A DNA stretch of 64,000 nt, taken from positions 9,843-73,842 of the forward strand of contig CAZPQM010000009.1 of assembly GCA_964588995.1 (NCBI GenBank), in the 5' to 3' direction. Numbering within the stretch: the stretch's first letter is position 1; each line of letters opens with the position of its first letter. Position numbers and translations under genes: made by a program. The notes under the pieces were generated by a model. It made no database searches and was not told the origin of the DNA. It saw nothing but the letters and a program-made list of their open reading frames with translations. The stretch is from CAZPQM01 sp964588995. Its GTDB lineage: Bacteria; Pseudomonadota; Alphaproteobacteria; Rickettsiales; UBA8987. Below, one piece after another: positions 26,883-35,758 of this stretch.

Positions 26883-27869
26883 TTAGAGCTTTGCTACGAC
26901 GCAGCCTTTAATACCAAGCTTATCGCAGAGCGCCTTGCCCTCCGCAGTGCTTGAGACCGGCCCGGTATAGAGGCGATAGAATACGCCGCGTTCACCCAAA
27001 TCGGCCCGGCGCACCGTGTAGCGCAGACCACTCAGCTGACTGGCATGTTTTTTACGCATGAGCTGCCAGCCCTTTTCCGCACGCTCCGCAGAGCTGTAAG
27101 CACCAATTTTGATCACCATAGCGCCGTCTGCAATCCCGGATACGCTCGCCTTACTGGTGGTCACTTTCAACCCGTTTACTTCCTTAGAGGGGTTTTTGAC
27201 CGCTGCCGCGTAGGTCGGCTTGGACATAGAGGCCGGTACGGGCAACTTTTCTTCAGCAGATGATGCTTCTGGCTTTTCTGCTTTTTCTGCCGCTTTCTGC
27301 TCGGTTTCGGCCGGTTCGGCCACAGGCGCTTCGTCTACCGTTTCGGGCTTGTCGTCTTTCGTGTTTTCAGCCTGATCGTCCGTTTGATCGGACGCAGCGT
27401 CTGTTTGACTGACTTGCTCCGCCGTATCGTCAGCGCGCTTTGTTTCCGCTTCCTCTGCCGCTTTCGCTTCTGCTTCCTGAGCTTTTTCTTGCATAAGCTG
27501 CTGCAGCGCTTCGCGGTCTATCGGCTCCACCGTGTCATCGCGGATAATGATTTTCTCCGGCTCGTCCGGCGTTACTTCACTGCTAGCCACCATATCGAAC
27601 ACCTTACGGTTCTGATGCGGCACTTCCATGCCGCCCGGATCTTCCGGCTCGACCTTGTAGGGTGTGTTCTCCGCTTTGATCACGGGCACATCCTTGAGGT
27701 CCTTCGGTGCGCGGCTTTCTTCGAGTGCAAACCAACCCAGCACGGCCAGCCCGACAAAGGCGCCGATCATAATGAGCGTCGTCACGGTTTTTTTCAGCAT
27801 GCTGTCCTCTTCCGTCACGATCGGTGGCATATCGTCCGGAATGTGCGGATGCCCGCGCTGTTCAATCAT
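26883..27869 (-). CDS. SPOR-domain cell-envelope protein
   Basis: A 328-residue bitopic protein: a cytoplasmic N-terminus of about 24 residues, one helix (TVTTLIMIGAFVGLAVLGWF), a long Ala/Glu/Lys-rich linker (about 110-230), and a C-terminal SPOR domain of about 75 residues (MVIKIGAYSSAERAEKGWQL to VVAKL) that binds denuded septal glycan. It sits between argS and nagZ, a conserved alphaproteobacterial position. Likely a cell-division or peptidoglycan factor. The linker is low-complexity and probably disordered. Confidence 0.88.
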   Translation of the reverse strand: MIEQRGHPHIPDDMPPIVTEEDSMLKKTVTTLIMIGAFVGLAVLGWFALEESRAPKDLKDVPVIKAENTPYKVEPEDPGGMEVPHQNRKVFDMVASSEVTPDEPEKIIIRDDTVEPIDREALQQLMQEKAQEAEAKAAEEAETKRADDTAEQVSQTDAASDQTDDQAENTKDDKPETVDEAPVAEPAETEQKAAEKAEKPEASSAEEKLPVPASMSKPTYAAAVKNPSKEVNGLKVTTSKASVSGIADGAMVIKIGAYSSAERAEKGWQLMRKKHASQLSGLRYTVRRADLGERGVFYRLYTGPVSSTAEGKALCDKLGIKGCVVAKL

Positions 27870-27935
27870 AATCTATACCCTTCCTAATGCTGTTTAACAT
27901 GTAATGGAAGGCGTAAGAAATGTCCAGATGTACTA

Positions 27936-29678
27936 TTACATCCGTTCGACCGGCTCCACGCCCATGACATGCAAGCCGGAGGCGATAGTCGTTGCACAGG
28001 CGGTAATCATCGCAAGGCGTGCAAGCGTCGTCATTTCATCCTCCGGTGTAATAAAGCGCATGGCGGCATCCTTATTGCCGATAGTCCATAGCTGATGAAA
28101 ATCGGATGCGAGCGTTTGCAGATAATAGGCGATGCGATGCGGCTCCGCATGTTTCGCCGCCATATCCACTACACGCGGCCATTCCGCCATGGTTTTAAGC
28201 AGGTGAAGCTCCGCCTCCTGCTGCAACAGGCTGAAATCGGCGAGCTTGATACGATCGCGCACATCCGGCCCGACCAGCTCAAACGCATGGCGCAATACGG
28301 AATGAATTCGCGCATGAGCATATTGCACGTAAAACACCGGGTTATCCTTGGTTTGCTCGAGGGCAAGCGCCACATCAAAATCGAGCACGGCATCGGCTTT
28401 ACGCGTGAGCATGGTGAAGCGGAGCGGGTCCTTACCGACCGTGTCGATCATATCACGCACCGTAACGAACGTACCCGCCCGCTTCGACATCTTAAATTCC
28501 CTGCCGTTTTCAAACAGTTTCACCAGTTGATGCAAAATAATCTGAATATCGACCTTGCCGTGCGAAAGCGCTTTGGTCGCCGCCTTCATCCGCTTGACAT
28601 AACCACCATGATCCGCGCCGAGACCCAGCACCAGATGCTCGAAGCCACGGCCAAGCTTATGTTTGAGATAGGCGATATCCGCCGCGAAATAGGTATAGCT
28701 GCCATCGGCCTTTTTAAGTGGCCGGTCTACGTCATCACCAAACATGGTTGATTTGAACAGCGTTTGCTCTCGCGGTTCCCAATCCTCCGGTTGTTTCCCC
28801 TTGGGCGGCTCCAGTACACCTTCATAGACCAGCCCGATCGTTTCCAGCTCGCCAATCGCTGTCTCGATCGCGCCAGCATCATGTAAGAATTGCTCGCTCG
28901 TGAATACATCATGATGCACACCGAGATCAGCAAGATCCTGCCGGATCAACTCAAGCATCGCCTGAAGCGCAACGTTTTTAACAACCGGCAGCCACTCTGC
29001 CTCCTCATGCTCCAGCAAGTCATTTCCATGCTTCGCCTGCAAACTTTGCCCGACCACTTTCAGGTAATCACCCGGATAATAACCTTCAGGAATTTCAATC
29101 GCCTCGCCGCATGCCTCGCGGTAGCGTAGATAGGCCGAGCGCGCAAGCGTATCGACCTGCGCCCCGGCATCGTTGATATAATATTCGCGCGTCACATCAT
29201 ATCCGGCCTTTGCGAGCACATTAGCCAGCACGTCACCAACCACGGCGCCGCGCGCATGGCCGATATGCATTGGCCCGGTCGGATTCGCGGAAACATACTC
29301 CACATTCACTTTGGTACCCCGCCCGGAATCCGTCGTACCGTACGCAATGCCCTCTTCCAGAATTACCGTGATCAGGCGCTGCCAGAACGCATGTGTAAAG
29401 GTAAGGTTGATAAAGCCTGGTCCGGCGATTTGAATCTGCGCAATACCATCCAGCCGTTCACACTTCTCTACAAGCTTTTCCGCGATTTCGCGGGGATTTT
29501 TCTTCGCAGGCTTGGCAAGCACCATCGCGGCATTGGTGGCTATATCCCCGTGGCTTTTATCTTTGGGCGGCTCAGCCGTAATCGCATCCATCGGCACATC
29601 ACCCGGCACGTACCCTTCCTCCACCAACTCGTGTACGCAACCGAGTATCCCTTCACGTACTTGCTCAAACCTATTCAT
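27936..29678 (-). CDS. argS: Arginyl-tRNA synthetase
   Basis: Class I synthetase of 580 residues charging tRNA-Arg. The N-terminal additional domain is followed by the HIGH-type motif GPMHIGHARGAVVGD and the KMSKS-type loop EFKMSKRAGTFVTVRD. The C-terminal DALR anticodon domain contains YYLQTLASDFHQLW and ends GLHVMGVEPVERM. It heads the argS-SPOR-nagZ run; the gap to the SPOR gene is 66 bases. dgt, its usual upstream partner, is separated here by two small secreted-protein genes. Confidence 0.98.
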   Translation of the reverse strand: MNRFEQVREGILGCVHELVEEGYVPGDVPMDAITAEPPKDKSHGDIATNAAMVLAKPAKKNPREIAEKLVEKCERLDGIAQIQIAGPGFINLTFTHAFWQRLITVILEEGIAYGTTDSGRGTKVNVEYVSANPTGPMHIGHARGAVVGDVLANVLAKAGYDVTREYYINDAGAQVDTLARSAYLRYREACGEAIEIPEGYYPGDYLKVVGQSLQAKHGNDLLEHEEAEWLPVVKNVALQAMLELIRQDLADLGVHHDVFTSEQFLHDAGAIETAIGELETIGLVYEGVLEPPKGKQPEDWEPREQTLFKSTMFGDDVDRPLKKADGSYTYFAADIAYLKHKLGRGFEHLVLGLGADHGGYVKRMKAATKALSHGKVDIQIILHQLVKLFENGREFKMSKRAGTFVTVRDMIDTVGKDPLRFTMLTRKADAVLDFDVALALEQTKDNPVFYVQYAHARIHSVLRHAFELVGPDVRDRIKLADFSLLQQEAELHLLKTMAEWPRVVDMAAKHAEPHRIAYYLQTLASDFHQLWTIGNKDAAMRFITPEDEMTTLARLAMITACATTIASGLHVMGVEPVERM

Positions 29679-29776
29679 CGCTTATGCTCTGACTTGCTTT
29701 TAATTAACTGGCCGGGTTATAGCTTGTTGCGCAGCACGTGGCAATGGGCCACGATCTGCTACCGATGACAGCTTTT

Positions 29777-30151
29777 CTACAATAATTTCGGCTCGCCTAG
29801 CGCCTGAATATCGTCCTTTGCTTCCGGCAATTCTTTCCATCCGCCGCACTTACTGATCAGCAATTTACCATCAAACCGCAAACCATAGATCAAATATTCC
29901 TTATCCAGCTCGAAGGATTTTGTCTCAATCGTTTGGGTTAGCGGCGGGCTGCCTTTCCACGCGCTGAGCGTCTGCAGCGTCACGGTGCGCTTGGTCGGTG
30001 TGCCCCCGACATCAATAACCCGCGCGGTAAAGACTTCATCATTCTCCACCATGCGTTTTTGCGGGGTCAGGTTCGGGCAGATATCCATATAACCATAGAC
30101 CACAAAGGCAACGGTTAACGGAATCGCAATGATAAGCAACCATTTTTGCAT
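29777..30151 (-). CDS. Small exported protein, paralogue of the upstream NTR-like gene
   Basis: A 124-residue protein with an N-terminal signal-anchor (LLIIAIPLTVAFVVYGYMDI) and a beta-rich domain. The pattern VFTARVIDVGG...VTLQTLSAWKGSPPLTQ...YLIYGLRFDGKLLISKCGGW...IQALGEP aligns with the neighbour encoded at 30151 (FVGTVIE...FELEKAWKNPPLRQ...YLVFATGDGK...SKCSS...LEVLGEP), so the two arose by tandem duplication. It lacks the N-terminal CxC of the partner. The stop of the upstream gene shares base 30151 with its start. Function unknown. Confidence 0.65.
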   Translation of the reverse strand: MQKWLLIIAIPLTVAFVVYGYMDICPNLTPQKRMVENDEVFTARVIDVGGTPTKRTVTLQTLSAWKGSPPLTQTIETKSFELDKEYLIYGLRFDGKLLISKCGGWKELPEAKDDIQALGEPKLL

Positions 30152-30576
30152 TACTCATATACCTTGTGCGGTTCACCGAGCACTTCCAGATCATGCCTGC
30201 GCTTGTCAACCAGACCGGTCGAGGAACATTTGCTGGCTTCGTAATAACCTTTCTTACCGTCGCCGGTCGCAAACACGAGATAGGTTTCCCCGAGGAAAAA
30301 ATGCGCATCGCATTTGGAGCGGCTGATGATGTTAATATGTTGACGCAGCGGGGGGTTTTTCCATGCTTTTTCGAGTTCGAAGGTTACAGTGACTTCTGCA
30401 AAGCGCAGCTGTTTTTCCGGCGCTTCATCGGTGGTTTCGATAACCGTACCGACGAAAATCACATCCGATGCCTCAGCTGATGCAACCGGATCCTCCATCA
30501 GCCTGGGGTTACAATCGCACGCTATGGCATCGGTAGAAACTAGCCAACATAAAGCAAGAATAAAAAAATAGCGCAT
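30151..30576 (-). CDS. Secreted netrin/TIMP-like (NTR) domain protein
   Basis: A 141-residue protein. Start chosen at 30576, where AGGGACA precedes the ATG and a clear signal peptide follows (MRYFFILALCWLVSTDAIA). The mature protein begins CDCNPR, the CxC typical of TIMP-like and NTR-fold bacterial proteins. The beta-barrel strands FVGTVIE, VTFELEKAWK and YLVFATG, and a later Cys, agree. Bacterial NTR proteins of this sort have no settled role. It lies between dgt and argS with its divergent paralogue, an insertion into an otherwise conserved housekeeping block. Confidence 0.65.
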   Translation of the reverse strand: MRYFFILALCWLVSTDAIACDCNPRLMEDPVASAEASDVIFVGTVIETTDEAPEKQLRFAEVTVTFELEKAWKNPPLRQHINIISRSKCDAHFFLGETYLVFATGDGKKGYYEASKCSSTGLVDKRRHDLEVLGEPHKVYE

Positions 30577-30661
30577 CCGATGTCCCTGTGAATTACAATG
30601 GCTGTTTACTAACACAGTTGATATAAAAGTGCAAAAGGAAGCAGCGAAACTGTAGTATATT

Positions 30662-31882
30662 TTACGCCTCAATCAGCCGCTGGTGCAGGTCAAAGAGCCG
30701 TTTATGCTCCAGAAGCGCATAGCGATCCGTCATCCCCGCGATGTAATCAGCTACCACTTCTGCCGCGCGGTCCTTATCGTCCGTCAGCCCTAACGCATAG
30801 GCATCCTGCCATTTAGACGGCAGACAATGCGGCGATTCGATAAATAGCGAGAATAAGTCCGTCACGACCTGCGAAGCTTTCCGCGTCATGCGATTGACCT
30901 TGTAATGACGGTACATATGCTCATAGAGGAACGCGCGAATGGCGCTTAGCTGCTCCTGCAATTCTTCCGAAAATTGCACAAGCGGCATTCCCGCATGCCG
31001 TACATCTTCAATCGTTTCAATACCCTGTTTTTCCAGATGCCCTCGCGAAGTTGCAACAACATCCACCACCATCGTATGAATCGCGCGTCGCTTGGCTTCG
31101 TGCAGCAATTGCTCCTCCTCCAGATCGCCGTAAGTAGTGTCCACCTCATCCAGAAAACGGCCCATCAACGGTAGCTCACGCACCGCATCCAGCCCGAATA
31201 GCCCGGCGCGTACACCATCCTCAATATCATGATTATTGTAGGCAATATCATCCGAGAGCGCCGCCACCTGCGCCTCCAGACTCGCATAGCCTGAAAGCTC
31301 AAGATCGTGCTGCGCATTATAATTTGCCAGTGCGCGAGGTAGCTCACCCAGAACCGGGCCGTTATGTTTTGCAATGCCCTCCAGACATTCCCAAGTAAGG
31401 TTCAGCCCGTCAAACGGTGCGTATTTCTGCTCGAGATGGGTCAAAATGCGGATCGTCTGCGCGTTATGATCATACCCCCCGAAGGGTTGCATCACCTCAT
31501 CCAGCGCGTCTTCCCCGGCATGGCCAAAGGGCGGATGCCCCAGATCATGCGCGAGCGCGACTGCCTCGGTCAAATCCTCCTCCAGCTTCAGTTCCCGAGC
31601 GATTGAGCGCGCAAGCTGTGCGACTTCCAGACTATGCGTCAACCGAGTCCGGTAATGATCGCCTTCATGATAGACAAAAACCTGGGTTTTATATTCCAGT
31701 CGACGAAACGCGGTAGAGTGAATAATCCGGTCGCGGTCACGTTGAAACGGCGAGCGGTTTTCCGCTTCCGGTTCGTCATGCAATCGCCCGCGTGCTTGCT
31801 CCGGCATGGCCGCATAGGGCGTAAGATAGGCATTCGCCCCGTTGCTGAAAATGAGATTGTCAGGATGTCCAGCACCAGACAT
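30662..31882 (-). CDS. dgt: Deoxyguanosinetriphosphate triphosphohydrolase-like protein
   Basis: HD-domain enzyme hydrolysing dNTPs to nucleoside and triphosphate. About 406 residues from the ATG at 31882 (MSGAGHPDNLIF); the frame extends to 31951 but that would run into phaA. Metal ligands: RLTHSLEVAQ, then ALAHDLGHPPFGHAGE, and the Asp in SDDIAYNNHDIEDG. It ends near RLFDLHQRLIEA. It stands 20 bases downstream of phaA and upstream of the argS block. Confidence 0.92.
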   Translation of the reverse strand: MSGAGHPDNLIFSNGANAYLTPYAAMPEQARGRLHDEPEAENRSPFQRDRDRIIHSTAFRRLEYKTQVFVYHEGDHYRTRLTHSLEVAQLARSIARELKLEEDLTEAVALAHDLGHPPFGHAGEDALDEVMQPFGGYDHNAQTIRILTHLEQKYAPFDGLNLTWECLEGIAKHNGPVLGELPRALANYNAQHDLELSGYASLEAQVAALSDDIAYNNHDIEDGVRAGLFGLDAVRELPLMGRFLDEVDTTYGDLEEEQLLHEAKRRAIHTMVVDVVATSRGHLEKQGIETIEDVRHAGMPLVQFSEELQEQLSAIRAFLYEHMYRHYKVNRMTRKASQVVTDLFSLFIESPHCLPSKWQDAYALGLTDDKDRAAEVVADYIAGMTDRYALLEHKRLFDLHQRLIEA

Positions 31883-31902
31883 TACAATGACCCAGCAATA
31901 CT

Positions 31903-33084
31903 CTAATCTCGCTCCACCGCCAGTGCGACGCCCATGCCACCCCCGATGCACAGTGTAGCAAGGCCTTTTTTTGCGTCGCGCTTTTGCATCTCATGCAGTA
32001 GCGTTACCAGCACGCGGCAACCGGAAGCACCAATCGGGTGACCGAGCGCAATCGCGCCGCCATTCACATTCACTTTGTCCGTATCCCAGCCAAGTTCTTT
32101 ATTGACCGAAATGGCCTGCGCTGCAAAGGCTTCGTTTGCTTCAATCAGGTCCAGATCATCAATGGACCAGCCCGCTTTTTCGAGCGCATAGCGCGTTGCA
32201 GGAATGGGACCGGTTCCCATAATCTCTGGGGCAACGCCAGCATGTGCTGAGGCGGCGACACGTGCCAGCGGGGTCAGCCCGCGCTTTTCAGCTTCCGCTT
32301 CGCTCATCAGCATAACCACCGCTGCGCCATCATTCAGCCCGGAAGCATTTCCTGCCGTCACTGTCCCCTCTTTATCAAAGGCCGGACGCAGCTTGCTTAA
32401 ACCTTCTGCGGTCACACCGGCGCGCGGATGCTCGTCCTTATCGATCGTTATGTCCTCTTTCCGCGTTTTTACGGTAACGGGCACGATTTCATCCTGAAAG
32501 CGGTTTTCCTTCTGCGCTTTTTCGGTTTTTTGTTGCGAATGCGCAGCAAATTCATCCTGCTCTTCGCGGCTGATGTTAAATTGCTTAGCGATATTTTCCG
32601 CTGTCACGCCCATGTGGTAGTTATTAAACGCATCGGTCAGCCCGTCTTTAATCATCGTATCGACCAGCGAGGCATCTCCCATTTTTACACCATTTCGTAT
32701 GCTGATCGCGTGCGGTGCATTACTCATCGATTCGTGCCCGCCCGCAATGACAATCCTGCTATCACCGGCCTTAATGGCCTGCGCACCGAGCGCTACCGCC
32801 CGGAGGCCCGAGCCACAGACCTGATTAACCGTCCAGGCGGGTATTTCCTTTGGAATACCCGCATTGACCGAGGCCTGCCGCGCCGGGTTCATACCTTCAC
32901 CTGCGCCAAGCACCTGCCCTAAAATCACCTCAGAGATAGCATCGCTTTCGACTCCGGTATCGTCGAGCACGGCTTTGATCACTTTCTCGCCAAGTTCATG
33001 CGCCTCAAGCGAGGATAGACCGCTTAGAAAACTTCCAATAGCAGTACGTTTTGCAGCGACGATAACAATAGGGGATTCGGTCAT
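31903..33084 (-). CDS. phaA: Acetyl-CoA acetyltransferase (beta-ketothiolase)
   Basis: Condenses two acetyl-CoA to acetoacetyl-CoA, the first step of polyhydroxybutyrate synthesis. It has 393 residues, the standard length. The nucleophile is Cys90 in NQVCGSGLRAV, the catalytic His is in GHPIGASGCR and the second Cys in CIGGGMGVAL; NEAFAAQ is also present. PhaB is 13 kb away and the PhaC-like synthase lies just upstream, separated by the S23-type gene. Confidence 0.95.
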   Translation of the reverse strand: MTESPIVIVAAKRTAIGSFLSGLSSLEAHELGEKVIKAVLDDTGVESDAISEVILGQVLGAGEGMNPARQASVNAGIPKEIPAWTVNQVCGSGLRAVALGAQAIKAGDSRIVIAGGHESMSNAPHAISIRNGVKMGDASLVDTMIKDGLTDAFNNYHMGVTAENIAKQFNISREEQDEFAAHSQQKTEKAQKENRFQDEIVPVTVKTRKEDITIDKDEHPRAGVTAEGLSKLRPAFDKEGTVTAGNASGLNDGAAVVMLMSEAEAEKRGLTPLARVAASAHAGVAPEIMGTGPIPATRYALEKAGWSIDDLDLIEANEAFAAQAISVNKELGWDTDKVNVNGGAIALGHPIGASGCRVLVTLLHEMQKRDAKKGLATLCIGGGMGVALAVERD

Positions 33085-33141
33085 GGTATTATCCTTTGTT
33101 GGTGGTTTGTGATATAGAGTTTAGATTTTAGAAGTTGGAGT

Positions 33142-33549
33142 TTAGTGGGTTGAACCTATAGTGAAGATATTAGCCTCTTGCTTATTTTTTTGTTTCAAGG
33201 ATTCCATAAACTTGTAGAGCATTTTCATAATCTCGCTTGATTTACGTGTTAACTGCTGCATTTCTTTCTCTTCTAAAAATCCTAAATTACGAGCAATGGT
33301 AAGCTGTGTTTCAATTTCAGCTAGCGATGCAAAAGCGATATCAAGAAAACGAATAAATTCTCTCCGGGATGTCTTGCGTGAACTGCCTTCTGCAATATTG
33401 GACGGCACAGAGACAGCGGCTCTGCGCAGTTGAGCCGTAAGGCCGAATTTTTCTTCTGCCGGAAAAGAGCGCGTCGCCGTATAAATATCAGTGACTAAAT
33501 CGATCGCTTTTTGCCAGACTAATAAGTCTTTATAACTGCTTACTGCCAT
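33142..33549 (-). CDS. Four-helix-bundle protein (S23 / avd-like family)
   Basis: 135 residues with the family opening YKDLLVWQKAIDLVTDIY, the core FGLTAQLRRAAVSVPSNIAEGSSRKTS and the ending YKFMESLKQKNKQ. Members were first seen as inserts in 23S rRNA genes. Related proteins (bAvd) form pentameric barrels that bind nucleic acid in diversity-generating retroelements, but no reverse transcriptase or variable repeat is nearby. Its base composition is more AT-rich than its neighbours and it sits inside the phaC-phaA pair, so it may be a later insertion. Confidence 0.85.
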   Translation of the reverse strand: MAVSSYKDLLVWQKAIDLVTDIYTATRSFPAEEKFGLTAQLRRAAVSVPSNIAEGSSRKTSRREFIRFLDIAFASLAEIETQLTIARNLGFLEEKEMQQLTRKSSEIMKMLYKFMESLKQKNKQEANIFTIGSTH

Positions 33550-33589
33550 CCAACTCTCTAAACTCTAAAAACTAAACTCTATACACTAA

Positions 33590-34660
33590 TTATAATTCAT
33601 GCACCCACTTTACAAGGGGATTCCAGCATTCTTTTTCCGCATTCAACCCCGCCACCAGACCCAAATGCCCGGTTTGTGTGGTTATGCTCCGAACGTTGGG
33701 GATAGAAGCGACCAAACTTCGGCAGGAGGTCGCAGGGATAAGCTTATCATGTTGTGCACTCGCTATCAGCGTTGGGCATGAAAGCTGACCGGGCTGCACC
33801 ACCTCGTCAAACACGCGCCAGGACTGCTGCTGCGGCGCATTATCAATCGCCCAGTCGATCATGCACATTGCTGCAATGGCGGGTGCAAGCGGTGCGGGGT
33901 CATGCAGCCATTGCTCCCGCGCGATGAATAAATGGTATTCGTCCGAACCCTCCTCCAACTCCACAAAGCGCGCATATTTCGCATAGGTACTCACCGGATC
34001 CCCGGCATAGAGCATACTATGAATCAGGCTTCCCGGCACGAGGTCAAAGCGCGTAAAGAGCTGGCGCAGAAAATCGCGATTATAGGGGTGCTGAAACCAG
34101 CGATGATCCTCACTTGCATGAAAATCCCACGGGCTTGCAATCATAACAAGCGCCCGGGCAAGCTCAGGTATATGCTGCAGTGCAGCAAGCGCAATCAGAC
34201 CTCCCATGCAATAGCCGATTGTGGTGGGTGGCTGGCCATGCTGCTCATGTATAAACCGGCTGGCAGGCTTAAGCCGTTGAGTGATGTAGTCCTCCAACCA
34301 GTAACCCGCCTCCTCCGCCTCCGGGTTACCCCAGTCCAGCAGGTAAACGCTGAAGCCCTGCCCGGCGAGGTAGCGCGCCATGCTGTACTCTGCTGTTAAA
34401 TCAAAAATATAAGCATGATTGATGAGCGAGGGGATCAGCAGAATAGGAGCGCCTGCTTCGCTGTAGCGTAACAACCGGGAATTGCCCGATTGCCATACGC
34501 AAGGCTGTGTGATCTCCCGCGGTTTGTGTTCAATGGCGCAGTAGCGGGTAAGCCCTTCGGTGAAGTGCTGCAGGGTAAAGCCGGTTTTTTCCTCCAGCTC
34601 CCCAGAACGGGCAAAGGCGGTCTGCATGTAGAGCATGTGAAGGGGTAACAGGGTTTGCAT
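33590..34660 (-). CDS. phaC: Poly(3-hydroxyalkanoate) synthase-like (class III length PhaC)
   Basis: Alpha/beta-hydrolase of 356 residues, matching class III PhaC. The lipase-like box is GYCMGG with nucleophile Cys151; the triad is completed by Asp305 (SAQHDKLIPA) and His332 (QTGHLGLVAG). The blocks PILLIPSLINHAYIFDL and YLLDWGNP are typical of PHA synthases. PhaA lies 0.5 kb downstream. No phaE partner is visible, so it could instead be a PhaC-like hydrolase or a class III enzyme with a remote partner. Confidence 0.75.
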   Translation of the reverse strand: MQTLLPLHMLYMQTAFARSGELEEKTGFTLQHFTEGLTRYCAIEHKPREITQPCVWQSGNSRLLRYSEAGAPILLIPSLINHAYIFDLTAEYSMARYLAGQGFSVYLLDWGNPEAEEAGYWLEDYITQRLKPASRFIHEQHGQPPTTIGYCMGGLIALAALQHIPELARALVMIASPWDFHASEDHRWFQHPYNRDFLRQLFTRFDLVPGSLIHSMLYAGDPVSTYAKYARFVELEEGSDEYHLFIAREQWLHDPAPLAPAIAAMCMIDWAIDNAPQQQSWRVFDEVVQPGQLSCPTLIASAQHDKLIPATSCRSLVASIPNVRSITTQTGHLGLVAGLNAEKECWNPLVKWVHEL

Positions 34661-34704
34661 AACCCTGTTTTATCGCGGCGCGCGCGATGCCGCAATCAGA
34701 AAGC

Positions 34705-34992
34705 CTAATGCCGTTGATTGCGATAATTGTGCCGCATCAGAATCAGTCGCCCATCCTGAATAATATACTCCTGATCCACCCGGGTTTGCACCGGTGGGTT
34801 ATCGCCGAGTGTTACCACCAGCCCGGGGGAGCGCATATTAAACTGCCCCCGTGCCTTAATCGTGCGGTCTTCTTCAAATCCGGCACCGGATACGTGCAGT
34901 TTGTAGTCTACATTATCGGCATTGCGGATACGGAGCGCTTCTGCGGGCGCCGCTAACAATAAACCAATTAAGCATAGTGAGATCATTCGCAT
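34705..34992 (-). CDS. Small exported hypothetical protein
   Basis: 95 residues, with a signal peptide (MISLCLIGLLLAAPAEA) and a small beta-rich mature domain (LRIRNADNVDYKLHVSG...VVTLGDNPPVQTRVDQEYII) ending in a basic tail. No cysteines in the mature part. Starts 9 bases after the stop of the phage-type gene upstream and may be cotranscribed with it. Family not recognised. Confidence 0.55.
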   Translation of the reverse strand: MRMISLCLIGLLLAAPAEALRIRNADNVDYKLHVSGAGFEEDRTIKARGQFNMRSPGLVVTLGDNPPVQTRVDQEYIIQDGRLILMRHNYRNQRH

Positions 34993-35001
34993 AGTCGCAT
35001 A

Positions 35002-35607
35002 CTACACTTTTATCTCCACCAGTTCAACCGGTCCCCAGCTATAAAGCCCCTCTTTATCGAGCGAGCTGTGCAGCTGATCGGTATCAAAGCGCACCGGCAC
35101 ATCAAATTCGAAGTCTGCGGCAATGGTCGCGCCATCCGCCGGTGCTGTATCGAACGTGATCTGCCCGGTAGTCGTATCTACCGTAACGCCACTGACCTGC
35201 AATACGCTATCGACGTAAATATCGACCGCACCACTCACCGGCTTGGTGATACTCCGCGTCGTAGTCTGGGATCCACTCGTATAGGTTTTTACCAGTTGAA
35301 AAACCCTTCTATTTGCATCTCCGGTACCGATCACCTGCCCAACGGCGCGATAATCCGCCCAGTCCTTCAGGCGGAAGCCGGTCGCACGGCCTTTTCGCGC
35401 ATGAAAGAAGCCAAGCAGCGTATCCAGCTGCGCCTGCGACGTGATCGCCTGCGAAACCTCGTAGCGGTTACGGCTCGCACTCCAGTTGCTATTGCGCATT
35501 TCATGTCCGTTTTTCAGCATGTTAACGGTAGTTGCATATTCCGGTCCGCCCTTTGCCCCATAGCTGATGGTTTCGGGAAAGCGGGTTTCTTCAAACGCGT
35601 GTGGCAT
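35002..35607 (-). CDS. Phage/GTA tail protein, DUF2460 (TIGR02217) family
   Basis: 201 residues from the ATG at 35607, preceded by AGGAGA. The family opening is FEETRFPETISYGAKGGPEY, then the block QLDTLLGFFHARKGRATGFRLKDWADYR. The family corresponds to a distal tail protein in Rhodobacter-type gene transfer agents. Here it is alone: no DUF2163, NlpC/P60 or tail-tip genes are next to it. The other phage-type genes are 14-18 kb away at 49.9-53.8 kb. A CCCGGAAGGG-containing element at 35647-35660 upstream resembles one at 53860-53875. Confidence 0.85.
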   Translation of the reverse strand: MPHAFEETRFPETISYGAKGGPEYATTVNMLKNGHEMRNSNWSASRNRYEVSQAITSQAQLDTLLGFFHARKGRATGFRLKDWADYRAVGQVIGTGDANRRVFQLVKTYTSGSQTTTRSITKPVSGAVDIYVDSVLQVSGVTVDTTTGQITFDTAPADGATIAADFEFDVPVRFDTDQLHSSLDKEGLYSWGPVELVEIKV

Positions 35608-35758
35608 GGCATATCTCCTGTTGTGATGAGAAAACCACGCTTTACCCCCACCCGGAAGGGTCAAAATGGTACATTGACTGCTATATAGTTTTTTAGCGCT
35701 TGGATTATGGTAAAGAATTTGTTAAAATTTGTATTAATCAGGGGTTAATTGGGGAGTC

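Noticed and set aside
33142..33549. Diversity-generating retroelement suggested by the avd-like protein
   Set aside because: No reverse transcriptase, template repeat or variable repeat nearby; this family is common without a retroelement.
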